From the NCBI GenBank assembly GCA_964564695.1, contig CAZMCC010000079.1:1-18677 (forward strand): 18,677 nt of DNA, written 5' to 3'. Source of the DNA: CAZMCC01 sp964564695 (GTDB lineage Bacteria; Planctomycetota; Phycisphaerae; Phycisphaerales; UBA1924). Shown here in pieces: positions 1 to 10,231 of the stretch. Position numbers and translations under genes: made by a program. Each line of letters begins with the position of its first letter. Position 1 is the first letter of the stretch. The notes under the pieces are model-generated. The model was not told the DNA's origin. It did not search any database and saw only the letters and a program-made list of their open reading frames with translations.

Positions 1-3490
<3,490 letters not shown>

Positions 3491-3603
3491 CGCTTACCTC
3501 GTGATGGTCGTTACAGCACCCGCGGCAGACAGTCGCCGCCGCGTTGGAATTTCACGTGTTTGTTCGTTCACCCGGGGAGTATTCGCGCTGCCTCGAACCC
3601 AGC

Positions 3604-3632
3604 AGTGTAACCCCGCTGTTCGGCGAAAGCAA
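3604..3632 (-). promoter_or_regulatory. Candidate rpoB promoter
   Basis: On the minus strand TTGCTT (3632-3627) is followed, after exactly 17 nt, by TACACT (3609-3604), giving a plausible sigma-70-type -35/-10 pair. It lies between the rplL terminator and the rpoB start and would give a leader of about 105 nt. The match to consensus is only partial (3/6 and 4/6), so this rests mainly on position: a terminator upstream implies fresh initiation or incomplete termination. Confidence 0.35.
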
Positions 3633-3695
3633 GCCGATCTCGGACCCAACGCGCCACGATTGCGCCAAATCTCGGTTGCATCGTGACATTTCGAT

Positions 3696-3724
3696 GAAAA
3701 ACCCCCTCGCGGGGCGAGGGGGTT
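3696..3724 (-). terminator. Intrinsic terminator after rplL
   Basis: There is an 11-bp perfect GC-rich stem (3700-3710 pairing with 3714-3724) with a 3-nt loop. On the minus strand it is followed by five T, which is a textbook Rho-independent terminator. It begins about 40 nt after the rplL stop codon. The plus strand lacks a T tract, so it acts on the ribosomal-protein transcript. E. coli has an attenuator at the same place, which partly separates rpoBC from rplJL expression; a similar role is inferred here. Confidence 0.85.
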
Positions 3725-3764
3725 CGTGAGGGGGCAAATCGATTCAGGGCGAGAACGATCGGGC

Positions 3765-4142
3765 TTACTTGATCTCGATCGTGCCGCCGGCCTCTTCGAG
3801 GGACTTCTTGAGCTTGTCCGCGTCTTCCTTCGAGACGCCTTCCTTGATGGGCTTGGGGGCGCCGTCGACGAGGTCCTTGGCCTCCTTCAGACCGAGGCCG
3901 GTGGCCTCGCGGACGACCTTGATGACCTGGATCTTCTTGGCGGGGTCGACGGCCTTGAGGACGACGTCGAAGGTGGTCTTCTCTTCGACCTTGGCAGCGA
4001 CGGCGACGGGGGCCGCGGCCATCATGCCACCGCCGGCGGCGGCTTCGATGCCGTAGGTGTCCTTCATGTACTTGCCGAGCTCGACGGCGTCCTTGAGGGA
4101 CAGGGCCGCGAGAGAGTCACCGAGTTCCTGAATCGTCGCCAT
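3765..4142 (-). CDS. rplL: 50S ribosomal protein L7/L12
   Basis: This is the stalk protein of the large ribosomal subunit, which recruits translation GTPases. The 125 residues match the usual length. Residues 1-33 are the N-terminal dimerization helices that bind L10. Residues 34-54 are an Ala/Gly-rich flexible hinge. Residues 55-125 are the C-terminal factor-binding domain, with KKIQVIKVVREATGLGLKEA as its signature. It follows rplJ on the same strand after a 238-nt gap, which is unusually long for this pair and contains an inverted-repeat element. A terminator follows the gene. The upstream AAAGGGTTGACCC gives only a weak ribosome binding site. Confidence 0.97.
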   Translation of the reverse strand: MATIQELGDSLAALSLKDAVELGKYMKDTYGIEAAAGGGMMAAAPVAVAAKVEEKTTFDVVLKAVDPAKKIQVIKVVREATGLGLKEAKDLVDGAPKPIKEGVSKEDADKLKKSLEEAGGTIEIK

Positions 4143-4279
4143 GGGTCAACCCTTTGCTTCTTGATGGCGAAGCGGGCTATCCCGATCCGCCGGTTCAGTG
4201 CTCCAGGAGAGGGGCCGGGACACTCCCGGCTCTTTACCCCGACTACGGGCCAGTCTTGGATGCGTTGAGTTCGCTGTCA

Positions 4280-4371
4280 GGTGGCACAGGCGTCCCGCCT
4301 GTGTCCGTGAGTCGTTGTGTGGTCGGGCGTACGGCCGGGGCGGCCAGCACAGGCGGGACGCCTGTGCCACC
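4280..4371. repeat. Palindromic repeat element with perfect 24-bp inverted ends
   Basis: Arms 4280-4303 and 4348-4371 are exact reverse complements (24 of 24), separated by 44 nt. Each arm is itself a near palindrome (CACAGGCG-TCC-CGCCTGTG), so it can fold either as one long hairpin or as two short ones. The element fills the rplJ-rplL gap and ends 9 nt from the rplJ stop codon. There is no T tract, so it is not a standard terminator. From memory, repeats reading as GTGVPPV...GGTPVPP when translated are common in planctomycete genomes; that recollection was not checked here. It may act as an RNA processing or stability element, or be a non-autonomous mobile repeat. Confidence 0.85.
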
Positions 4372-4380
4372 CAAATTGTC

Positions 4381-4926
4381 TTAGCCGGCCTTGGCGATCG
4401 CCTCGCCCTTTTCCAGCTTGGATTCGATTGCGCTGATGATGCCCGCGATGTTGGAGCCCGGGCCCTTGATCTGGGCCAGGAGCTTCTTGCCGGGGCTGAC
4501 GATGAGCGTGACGGCCTGGCTGATCGCCTCGTCCTTGGTCGGGAACTTGCTGAGCTGTTCGACGCCGGCCTTGCCCTCGAAGAGGGTGCCGTCGAGGAGA
4601 GCGCCGCGGAGCTCGAGGGTGGGGAATTCCTTGAGGGACTCGACCAGAGCCCGAGCCACCTCGACAACGGAGCCTTCGCCGACCGCAAGGGCCGTGGGGC
4701 CCTTGAGGAGGCTGGCGAGCCCGTTGAGGGCGGTGTTCTCGAAGGCCTTGCGGGCGAGCGAGTTGCGGATGACGGTGACCTTGATCTTCTTCCCGCGGAG
4801 CTTGTGGCGCATGCGGGTGGAGTCGACGCCCTTCATCCCGCGGATGCTGATGAGCAAAGCGTCGTCGTGCCCGGCGAGCCGGGTCACGTAATCCCGCATG
4901 ATGATCTGCTTGACGGTCTTGGACAT
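4381..4926 (-). CDS. rplJ: 50S ribosomal protein L10
   Basis: L10 anchors the L7/L12 dimers to the ribosome at the stalk base and in many bacteria represses its own rplJL mRNA. The 181-residue protein is of normal length. It begins MSKTVKQIIMRDY, has the RNA-binding fold with KKIKVTVIRNSLARKAF and LLKGPTALA, and ends with the C-terminal helix that carries L7/L12 (IISAIESKLEKGEAIAKAG). The GAGG 5 nt before the ATG serves as ribosome binding site. The gene is 63 nt downstream of rplA; that gap holds short direct repeats. The product is certain; autogenous control is known for the family but not shown here. Confidence 0.97.
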   Translation of the reverse strand: MSKTVKQIIMRDYVTRLAGHDDALLISIRGMKGVDSTRMRHKLRGKKIKVTVIRNSLARKAFENTALNGLASLLKGPTALAVGEGSVVEVARALVESLKEFPTLELRGALLDGTLFEGKAGVEQLSKFPTKDEAISQAVTLIVSPGKKLLAQIKGPGSNIAGIISAIESKLEKGEAIAKAG

Positions 4927-4940
4927 GGGAGCCTCGTGGG

Positions 4941-4971
4941 AGGGATCAGGGGCCAGGGGTCAGGGATCAGG
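4941..4971. repeat. Short direct repeats in the rplA-rplJ spacer
   Basis: AGGGATCAGG occurs at 4941-4950 and again at 4962-4971, with the related units GGCCAGGGG and GTCAGGG between, giving a degenerate 7-8 nt tandem pattern. It lies in the leader of rplJ, where L10-binding or attenuation structures often occur, but I see no clear hairpin. It resembles the tandem-unit ends of the larger repeat elements elsewhere in the window. Confidence 0.55.
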
Positions 4972-4989
4972 CGGACAACAAAGGCGGAA

Positions 4990-5682
4990 TTACTCGGCGT
5001 CGACGGTGACGTACTTCACCTGGACGCCGGGGGTCATGGCCCCCGCGACGACGACCTTCTTGATGAAGATGCCCTTGGTCGTGTTCGGGCGGAGTTTCTC
5101 GATCGTGTGGATGAAGTGCTCGAGGTTCGCGACGAGGTCGCCGGCCGGGAAGCTCATCTTCCCGATCACGGCGTGGACGTTCCCGCCCTTGTCGTTGCGG
5201 TACTCGACCTTGCCGGCGGAGTATTCCTTGACGGCCAGGGGGATGTCGGTGGTGACGGTGCCGGCCTTGGGGGAGGGCATGAGGCCCTTGGGGCCCAGGA
5301 CCTTACCGAGCTTGGACACGACTCGCATCATGTCCGGGCTCGCGACGGCGACGTCGAAGTCCATCCAGCCCTTCTCGATCTCGGCGACGAGGTCCTCGCT
5401 GCCGGCCTTGAGGGCGCCCGCGGCCAGGGCCAGCTTGGAGACGTCCTCGCGGCAGAAGGCGACGACGCGCTTGCTCTTGCCGATGCCCTTGGGAAGCGCG
5501 ACGGCGCCGCGGATGTTCTGATCCGCCTGGGCCGGGTCGATCCCCAGGTGCATGACGATGTTGATGGTCTGGTCGAACTTGGGGGCCTTGAACTTCTTGA
5601 GCGCGGCGATCGCCTCGGCGGCGCCCTGGGGGCCCTCGGGGATCATCTCGGCGTTGGCCTTGGATCGCTTGGAAATGTGCAT
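4990..5682 (-). CDS. rplA: 50S ribosomal protein L1
   Basis: L1 forms the mobile L1 stalk that handles E-site tRNA, and in many bacteria it represses the rplK-rplA mRNA. The 230 residues match the family length. The signature LGKVLGPKGLMPSPKAGTVT lies near residues 125-144, and the protein ends in the expected GVQVKYVTVDAE. The ATG is 3 nt after the rplK stop codon, with GGAGG placed inside the end of rplK, so the two genes are very likely translated together. Nothing appears truncated. Confidence 0.98.
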   Translation of the reverse strand: MHISKRSKANAEMIPEGPQGAAEAIAALKKFKAPKFDQTINIVMHLGIDPAQADQNIRGAVALPKGIGKSKRVVAFCREDVSKLALAAGALKAGSEDLVAEIEKGWMDFDVAVASPDMMRVVSKLGKVLGPKGLMPSPKAGTVTTDIPLAVKEYSAGKVEYRNDKGGNVHAVIGKMSFPAGDLVANLEHFIHTIEKLRPNTTKGIFIKKVVVAGAMTPGVQVKYVTVDAE

Positions 5683-5685
5683 GAT

Positions 5686-6114
5686 TTAGCCCTCCACCGT
5701 GACGCCCATCGCGCGGGCTGAGCCTTCGATGATGCGGCAAGCCGCTTCAAGCGAACCGGCGTTGAGGTCCGCCATCTTTTCCTTGGCGATCGCCTCGACC
5801 GACTTGCGGGTGATCTTGCCGACCTTGTTCTTGTTGGGCTCGCCCGAGCCCTTCTCGATCTTGGCGTGCTCACGGATGAGCGCCGAGGCGGGCGAGGACT
5901 TGATCTCGAGGTCGAAAGAGCGGTCGTTGTAGACCGTGACGATGCAGCCGACGATCTTGCCCTTGAGAGCAGCCGTGGCGGCGTTGAACTTCTGGATGAA
6001 TTGGCCGGGGTTGACGCCGTTGCCGCCCAGCGCCGGACCGAGCGGTGGGGCCGGAGTGGCCTGCCCACCGGGGGCCATGATCTTAAACTTCTTGGTGACT
6101 TCTTTTTTGGCCAT
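5686..6114 (-). CDS. rplK: 50S ribosomal protein L11
   Basis: L11 binds 23S rRNA at the GTPase-associated centre, the thiostrepton site. The 142 residues are of standard length. The proline-rich N-terminal segment QATPAPPLGPALGGNGVNPG (residues 18-37) and the C-terminal rRNA-binding domain (KVGKITRKSVEAIAKEKMADLN) are intact. GGGAGG lies 9-10 nt before the ATG. It is the first firmly identified gene of the ribosomal block; secE and nusG, which usually precede it, are not in the window, and the next gene upstream is an unrelated patatin-like lipoprotein about 520 nt away. Confidence 0.98.
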   Translation of the reverse strand: MAKKEVTKKFKIMAPGGQATPAPPLGPALGGNGVNPGQFIQKFNAATAALKGKIVGCIVTVYNDRSFDLEIKSSPASALIREHAKIEKGSGEPNKNKVGKITRKSVEAIAKEKMADLNAGSLEAACRIIEGSARAMGVTVEG

Positions 6115-6120
6115 CTGTTC

Positions 6121-6273
6121 CTACCTCCCACCTGCTCCCGGAAGCTGATTCCGGTGGGCGAGACCCGGCCTGGGGCTCGCGAGCGGGTAGTGCGTGCGGT
6201 CTGGGATGTTCGAACCGGCGCTACCGGGCAGCGACGGGTCCCAACGATAGACGGGGTCGTTGGCGACGTCCAC
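6121..6273 (-). CDS. Doubtful short ORF just upstream of rplK
   Basis: A frame of 50 codons starting at a GTG stops with TAG 6 nt before the rplK start codon. It stays open further upstream to about 6345 but has no ATG there. Codon third positions are mostly G or C between about 6160 and 6300, as in the real genes nearby, and the translation looks protein-like (DVANDPVYRWDPSLPGS). There is no ribosome binding site before the GTG and I recognise no family. It could be a leader peptide, a degraded 3' end of a lost gene, or chance in GC-rich DNA. Confidence 0.22.
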   Translation of the reverse strand: MDVANDPVYRWDPSLPGSAGSNIPDRTHYPLASPRPGLAHRNQLPGAGGR

Positions 6274-6636
6274 CGGGGCAGCCGGGTGCGGATCGCTCAG
6301 GAGGGCTTGAATCCGCTTCGCTACCCCCTTGTTTAGGAAAAAGTAGTGTCATGAAGGACGTTTCACGTGGCGCTCACCGGGGGTAAAACGTTCAGATCTA
6401 TGGTCTTAGGCATGAAGCCGACGGCTGATGCCAAACCCCGGATGGGATTGGTTGTGTACCAAGCCGCCGCGTGCCGAGACGCTCAAGGCGAGTGGGTCGT
6501 ACGTGGTGTGAATTACGCGGACGACCGCGCCGTATACGTCGCGCGATTCGCGGGACCCGAGGCGCAGCAACGGCATCATCGTCCGAAGCACGGCGAACTG
6601 GTGCGGCGCCGCGTCGCCCAGAGGGATGGGCTTGAG
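6274..6636. other. Intergenic region between the patatin gene and rplK
   Basis: No RNA gene or convincing coding frame is seen. The stretch 6330-6420 is richer in A and T than its surroundings and would be the natural place for the rplK promoter, but I find no -35/-10 pair good enough to report. A small GC hairpin (6616-6620 with 6627-6631) lies just after the patatin stop codon without a T tract. Confidence 0.5.
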
Positions 6637-8163
6637 TTAGCGGGGCGTGGACGGCGGGACAGGGGCAACCGGCTGACGCGGCTGGGGAAGGTGCGGCTGA
6701 TCGGCCGCGGGGACGGGGCGGGTCCTTCCGGGAACTTCGAGAGGCTCACCGGGCGTCAACCAGCTCTTGTGGTTGCAGCCGATGCTGCGCCCTTCCTTGA
6801 GCAGGGCGTTCATGAGCGTGCGGTCGAAGAGGTTGCTGGTCTCGGGAATGGGGAAGTCGTCGCGGAGCGCGACGTAGCGGAACTCGATCTTCGCCTTGCC
6901 CTCCTGGTCGAGGGCGTACGAGCCGAGTTCCATGCGGCGCAGGCCCATCTGCGTCGACGACGCGAGCATGGTCTGGAGGCTTCGGAATGCGACGCTGGTC
7001 CAGCGGGGCTGGACGGTGGTGGGCTCGAGGCCGACCTTGCCGTTGATGATGACCCAGACGCGGAATGTCGGGGGCGGGGCGGCGGGGAAGCGCTGCTTGT
7101 CGATCTCCAAGGTGCGGGCGAGGGTGCTGGTGCGGATGCCGCCGAAGAACTGCTCGCTGGCCCCGCCGTCGGCGTAGAGGGTGCCGTCGATTTCGATGGG
7201 CTCGAAGGCGCCGGGGATGGAGGCGGAGGCGAGGAGCATGCGCTCGAAGCGGTTCTGGAATTCCTGGGCGGCGGACTCGGTCGTGGCGCCGGCGGCCTTG
7301 GCGCCGGCCAGGGCGAGCTTGGCCTCGGCGCCGAGGTCGAAGACCTCCATCTTGCCCAGGTCGAGGTTGGTGGCGGCGACCATGAGCTGGCGGCCTTCGT
7401 CGTAGCCCTTGGCGATGCACTCGAGTCGTTCGGTGGAGATCTCGTCGCGGAGCTGGGCGCGGAGCTTGGAGTTGTCGAAGAACGCGGGCTGCCAGGGGAG
7501 GAAGAAGAACATGCCGCGAAAGACGGCGAGTTCTTCGTCGACCTCGGCGTAGAGCTTCTCGATGCGCCCGATGGAGTCCTGGGTGCCGACAAAGGCGTAG
7601 GGGGCGATCATCGCGCCGGTGGAGACGCCGGTGACGACGTCGAAGTCCTGCGGGCGGACGAAGTCGGGCTCGGTGACGGTGCTCCAGCCCTGGAGGACGC
7701 CGACGCCGAAGGCGCCGTACTGGCCGCCGCTGGAGAGGGCGAGGACTTCGATGACGGGCGCCTGGCCGAGATTGACGAGGCGCTTGCGCTCGATGCGGTC
7801 GGCGAGCTTGGCGCTCTGGATCTCTTTCTGCTCGAGGGCGCGCTCGGCGAAGAGCTCGCACTTGCGGGCGAGCTCGGCGTCGCTCGCGGGGGGGCGGAAC
7901 TCGCCGCAGGCGGGGAGGATAACGGTGCAGAGGGCGAGGAGCGGGTGAAGAAGGCGGCGCCGGGATAAGGCATTGAGATCGTGCGCGGAGGGCGCGGAGG
8001 GATGAAGGCAAGTGACGCGGAGTCGGAAGAAGCGTTGTGTTTGAAGGCATTGAACACCCGATCCCTCTCGCTCCGCGTCACTCCGGGCAACCTCCGCGAC
8101 CTCCGCATACGCATTTGGAACGCGGGCGTGCGCGAGCAACGAGGGCGAACAACGCATGCGCAT
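6637..8163 (-). CDS. Patatin-like phospholipase family lipoprotein
   Basis: This is a predicted lipid acyl hydrolase with a Ser-Asp dyad, probably anchored in the envelope. The frame shows the oxyanion segment SSGGQYGAFG (residues 144-153 from the ATG used), the nucleophile elbow GVSTG (Ser181) and the ADGGA motif (Asp332). A signal-like segment RRRLLHPLLALCTVILPAC ends in a lipobox-type Cys at residue 86. The C-terminus is Pro-rich (PQPRQPVAPVPPSTPR). The start is a problem: no ATG, GTG or TTG occurs in frame between the signal segment and about 8139, because a repeat element (7983-8107) occupies the 5' end. The upstream ATG at 8163 is given by default; the family-supported protein begins near 7975. 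The substrate is unknown. Confidence 0.85.
   Translation of the reverse strand: MRMRCSPSLLAHARVPNAYAEVAEVARSDAEREGSGVQCLQTQRFFRLRVTCLHPSAPSAHDLNALSRRRLLHPLLALCTVILPACGEFRPPASDAELARKCELFAERALEQKEIQSAKLADRIERKRLVNLGQAPVIEVLALSSGGQYGAFGVGVLQGWSTVTEPDFVRPQDFDVVTGVSTGAMIAPYAFVGTQDSIGRIEKLYAEVDEELAVFRGMFFFLPWQPAFFDNSKLRAQLRDEISTERLECIAKGYDEGRQLMVAATNLDLGKMEVFDLGAEAKLALAGAKAAGATTESAAQEFQNRFERMLLASASIPGAFEPIEIDGTLYADGGASEQFFGGIRTSTLARTLEIDKQRFPAAPPPTFRVWVIINGKVGLEPTTVQPRWTSVAFRSLQTMLASSTQMGLRRMELGSYALDQEGKAKIEFRYVALRDDFPIPETSNLFDRTLMNALLKEGRSIGCNHKSWLTPGEPLEVPGRTRPVPAADQPHLPQPRQPVAPVPPSTPR
7983..8107. repeat. Inverted repeat element at the 5' end of the patatin gene
   Basis: The left arm (7983-8022) begins with tandem 9-nt units GCGCGGAGG. 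The right arm (8071-8107) carries the same kind of units in inverted orientation (CCTCCGCGA, CCTCCGC). The two arms align as an imperfect inverted repeat of about 38 nt that includes a shared AGTGACGCGGAG. About 48 nt lie between the arms. It matches the design of the elements at 12353-12542 and 17486-17565. It sits where the patatin gene's start codon and ribosome binding site should be. Confidence 0.75.
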
Positions 8164-8217
8164 GGGGTGGGCTCCTCGCGGGGAGGATACCGCACGCGGG
8201 CGCTGGGGTGGTTCGAC

Positions 8218-8270
8218 CCGGACCTTCGCGGACTCAGGTCCGGCGTCCGGGATGGATCAGGTCCGGCGTC
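8218..8270. repeat. Hairpin and 14-nt direct repeat at the FIST gene end
   Basis: TCAGGTCCGGCGTC occurs at 8234-8247 and 8257-8270 (period 23 nt); the second copy overlaps the FIST stop codon. CCGGACCT (8218-8225) pairs with AGGTCCGG (8236-8243), forming an 8-bp hairpin downstream of the FIST gene. There is no T tract, so termination by this hairpin is only a possibility. Confidence 0.5.
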
Positions 8271-9591
8271 AGGAGGCCGTGATGTCTCGGAACAGGGCGA
8301 GTGCCGCCGTCTGGCCGTGGAGGAACACGCCGTCGCCGACGGGGCCGATCTCGCCGGCGGCGAAGAAGCCGGCGAGGGGAACGAGCGGGAGGCTGCCGGG
8401 TTCGCCGGCGGCGGGCGCGTGGGCGACCTTGCGTCCGGCCTTGGCGAGCTGCTCGCCGGGCTCGGGGAGGGCGAAGGCGCGGGAGACGGCGGCGGCGTCG
8501 TGGTTGGGCTCGCCGAAGAGGCGCTTGCCGCGCCCGTTGCAGGTGAAGAGCATCGCGCCCGCGGGGGGACCGTAGAGTTTCTGGCCGTCGAGCAGGAGGC
8601 CGAGGTCCTCGTCGGCGGTGGCGGCGTCGCGGAGGTGGAACTGGACGGTCTGGCCGACGCGGAGCAGGTCGGCGACGGCGATCGAGCCGGTCTTCTCTTC
8701 GCCGCCGATGACGTTGCGGACGAGGAAGTCGCCGCGCCCGAAGCGGTCCTTGTACTCGTTGACGACGCGTCCGAGGAAGACGCCCTTCTTGAGCAGTTCG
8801 CGGCTCGGCTCGTCGAGCTCCTCGATCATGCCCTGCAGGACTTCGAGCGCGGGGCGACCGCCGAGCGTCGTGACGATCTGCCCGCGCACGCCGGTGACAA
8901 CGGCCGTGTGGCCGAAGGGTCGGCAGCCCTGGCTGACGACGGTGTCGATGCGGACCGGGCCGTTGAGGCTGACGCCGACGGCGCCGGCGTTGAGCACTTC
9001 GTCGTCGAGGATGAGCGCGTTGCCGCCGGCGCGGGGCGAGGCGGAGGCGAGGCCGCCGATCATCGTGCCGGGCTCGGCGCCGGCAGAGGCGGCGGTGATG
9101 CGGGCGCGGTCGAGCGCGGGGAGCAGCGCGTTGACGGCGACGCTGAAGGGGTCGGCGAAGAGGAAGGTGGCGCGGTGATCGGCACCCCCCCCACCCATGC
9201 CGGCGGCGGCGGCCATCGCCTGCGAATCGAACTCGCCGCTGGGGCGAGGGGCGGGGAGCTGGTCAAGGCGGAAGGGCTTGATCGAGACGCCGGGGAGGCG
9301 GGCGGCGAACATGGAGACCCCGCCGTGGCCTTCGAGCTCGATGTCGCCACCGATGACGGCCTCGGCGGAGACGCCGATGAGCACGCCCGGGGTGAGGCGG
9401 CGGCGTGCGACGTAGGCCATCGCCTTGGCGGCCTGCACGTGCGGGCCGGCGAAGAACATGACCACGAGATCGGGGGGCTGATTGCTCAAACCGGCGGCCA
9501 CGGTGTCGCACACCTGGTCGACGCCGCGGATGGGCTCGGCGTGGGCCGAAAGCCCGCAGGCGATCGTCACTGGTCCGGGCCCGGCGGTCAT
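8269..9591 (-). CDS. FIST N-/C-domain protein
   Basis: FIST domains are small-ligand sensory modules found fused to signalling proteins or alone. This 440-residue protein consists only of the FIST_N region (about residues 25-230, with DLVVMFFAGPH, GVLIGVSAEAVIGG and MIGGLASA) and the FIST_C region (about 235-415, with QGCRPFG, LGGRPALEVLQGMIEEL, DFLVRNVIGGE and the ending GFFAAGEIGPVG). There is no attached kinase, cyclase or methyl-accepting domain, so any output partner must be separate. The ATG at 9591 gives an N-terminus starting directly with the domain; no strong ribosome binding site is seen. It lies on the same strand as the patatin gene, about 105 nt upstream of it. The ligand is unknown. 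Confidence 0.88.
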   Translation of the reverse strand: MTAGPGPVTIACGLSAHAEPIRGVDQVCDTVAAGLSNQPPDLVVMFFAGPHVQAAKAMAYVARRRLTPGVLIGVSAEAVIGGDIELEGHGGVSMFAARLPGVSIKPFRLDQLPAPRPSGEFDSQAMAAAAGMGGGGADHRATFLFADPFSVAVNALLPALDRARITAASAGAEPGTMIGGLASASPRAGGNALILDDEVLNAGAVGVSLNGPVRIDTVVSQGCRPFGHTAVVTGVRGQIVTTLGGRPALEVLQGMIEELDEPSRELLKKGVFLGRVVNEYKDRFGRGDFLVRNVIGGEEKTGSIAVADLLRVGQTVQFHLRDAATADEDLGLLLDGQKLYGPPAGAMLFTCNGRGKRLFGEPNHDAAAVSRAFALPEPGEQLAKAGRKVAHAPAAGEPGSLPLVPLAGFFAAGEIGPVGDGVFLHGQTAALALFRDITAS

Positions 9592-9655
9592 GGGTGACTT
9601 TAGCGTGTAGAAGTTGCCGAAGCGCTGCTTCGTGCGTGAGCGTTGCGGCGGCGAA

Positions 9656-10123
9656 TCAACATGCCGAGGGAGCGGCGACACGCCCGCTGACGCGGGCGGA
9701 GACCACGATTCGCGGGCCCGAACCGGGCGCCGGCGTGTGGCCGGCGGGAGAGAACATGTCGAGCAGGACGCGTTCGGCGACCACGTCGAGCACGCGGTCG
9801 TGCTCGGTGGTCGCACGGTCGGGGCGGAGGAACTCACGGGCGGCGGTCAGCTCGCGGGCGCGGGAAGCGGAACGCCCCCCCACTCCTGCCCCACCCGCTC
9901 CACCCACGCGTCCGAGTGATTCCGTCGCCCAGAAAGGGGCGGCTGCGCATCGCGTTTGCTTGGTTCCCGATCGAGGCATCGAACAACAACTTTCTTCCGG
10001 GCCACCCTGGCAAAGGACGCCGAGATCACTGCGCGATGATGGGGCTGGGACCACATATCCCCGTGCGCGCCGTCTCGTCGAGGAGGCGGAGCGGAGCTGA
10101 CCCATGTCGCCCGAGTCTCTCAT
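9656..10123 (-). CDS. Possible small protein, perhaps frameshifted
   Basis: The 3' part (9656 to about 9860) has strongly G/C-biased third codon positions and reads like a real protein: ARELTAAREFLRPDRATTEH followed by RVLDVVAERVLLDMFSP. Upstream of about 9880 this frame loses its coding character. A different frame becomes coding-like there (SDAWVERVGQEWGGVPLP) and stops inside this one. The switch falls near a run of seven G (minus strand) around 9871-9877. So the gene may be broken by a frameshift, or the sequence may have a homopolymer error. I recognise no family. It ends 64 nt before the FIST start on the same strand. Confidence 0.35.
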   Translation of the reverse strand: MRDSGDMGQLRSASSTRRRARGYVVPAPSSRSDLGVLCQGGPEESCCSMPRSGTKQTRCAAAPFWATESLGRVGGAGGAGVGGRSASRARELTAAREFLRPDRATTEHDRVLDVVAERVLLDMFSPAGHTPAPGSGPRIVVSARVSGRVAAPSAC

Positions 10124-10231
10124 CGGCCGACTTGAGCGCAGGCTGAAGAACGAGCGAAAGATTTTCGATCGGCGTGTGTTCTTGCGGCTTGAGCGGGTCG
10201 TGAGCGGGGCGTTTTGGTTTGCAAATTCAAG
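9931..10231. other. Region with no supported gene
   Basis: Between the doubtful small gene and the last zinc-ribbon gene of the mqnE operon I see no domain, RNA gene or terminator. A plus-strand frame begins at 10104 (MSPESLIGRLERRLKNERK), but it runs antisense into the zinc-ribbon gene and has no ribosome binding site, so it is not called. Confidence 0.5.

Noticed and set aside
6200..6240. Possible tRNA, because of a GTTCGAAC sequence resembling a T-loop
   Set aside because: The flanking bases do not form a T-stem, and no acceptor, D or anticodon arms can be drawn on either strand.
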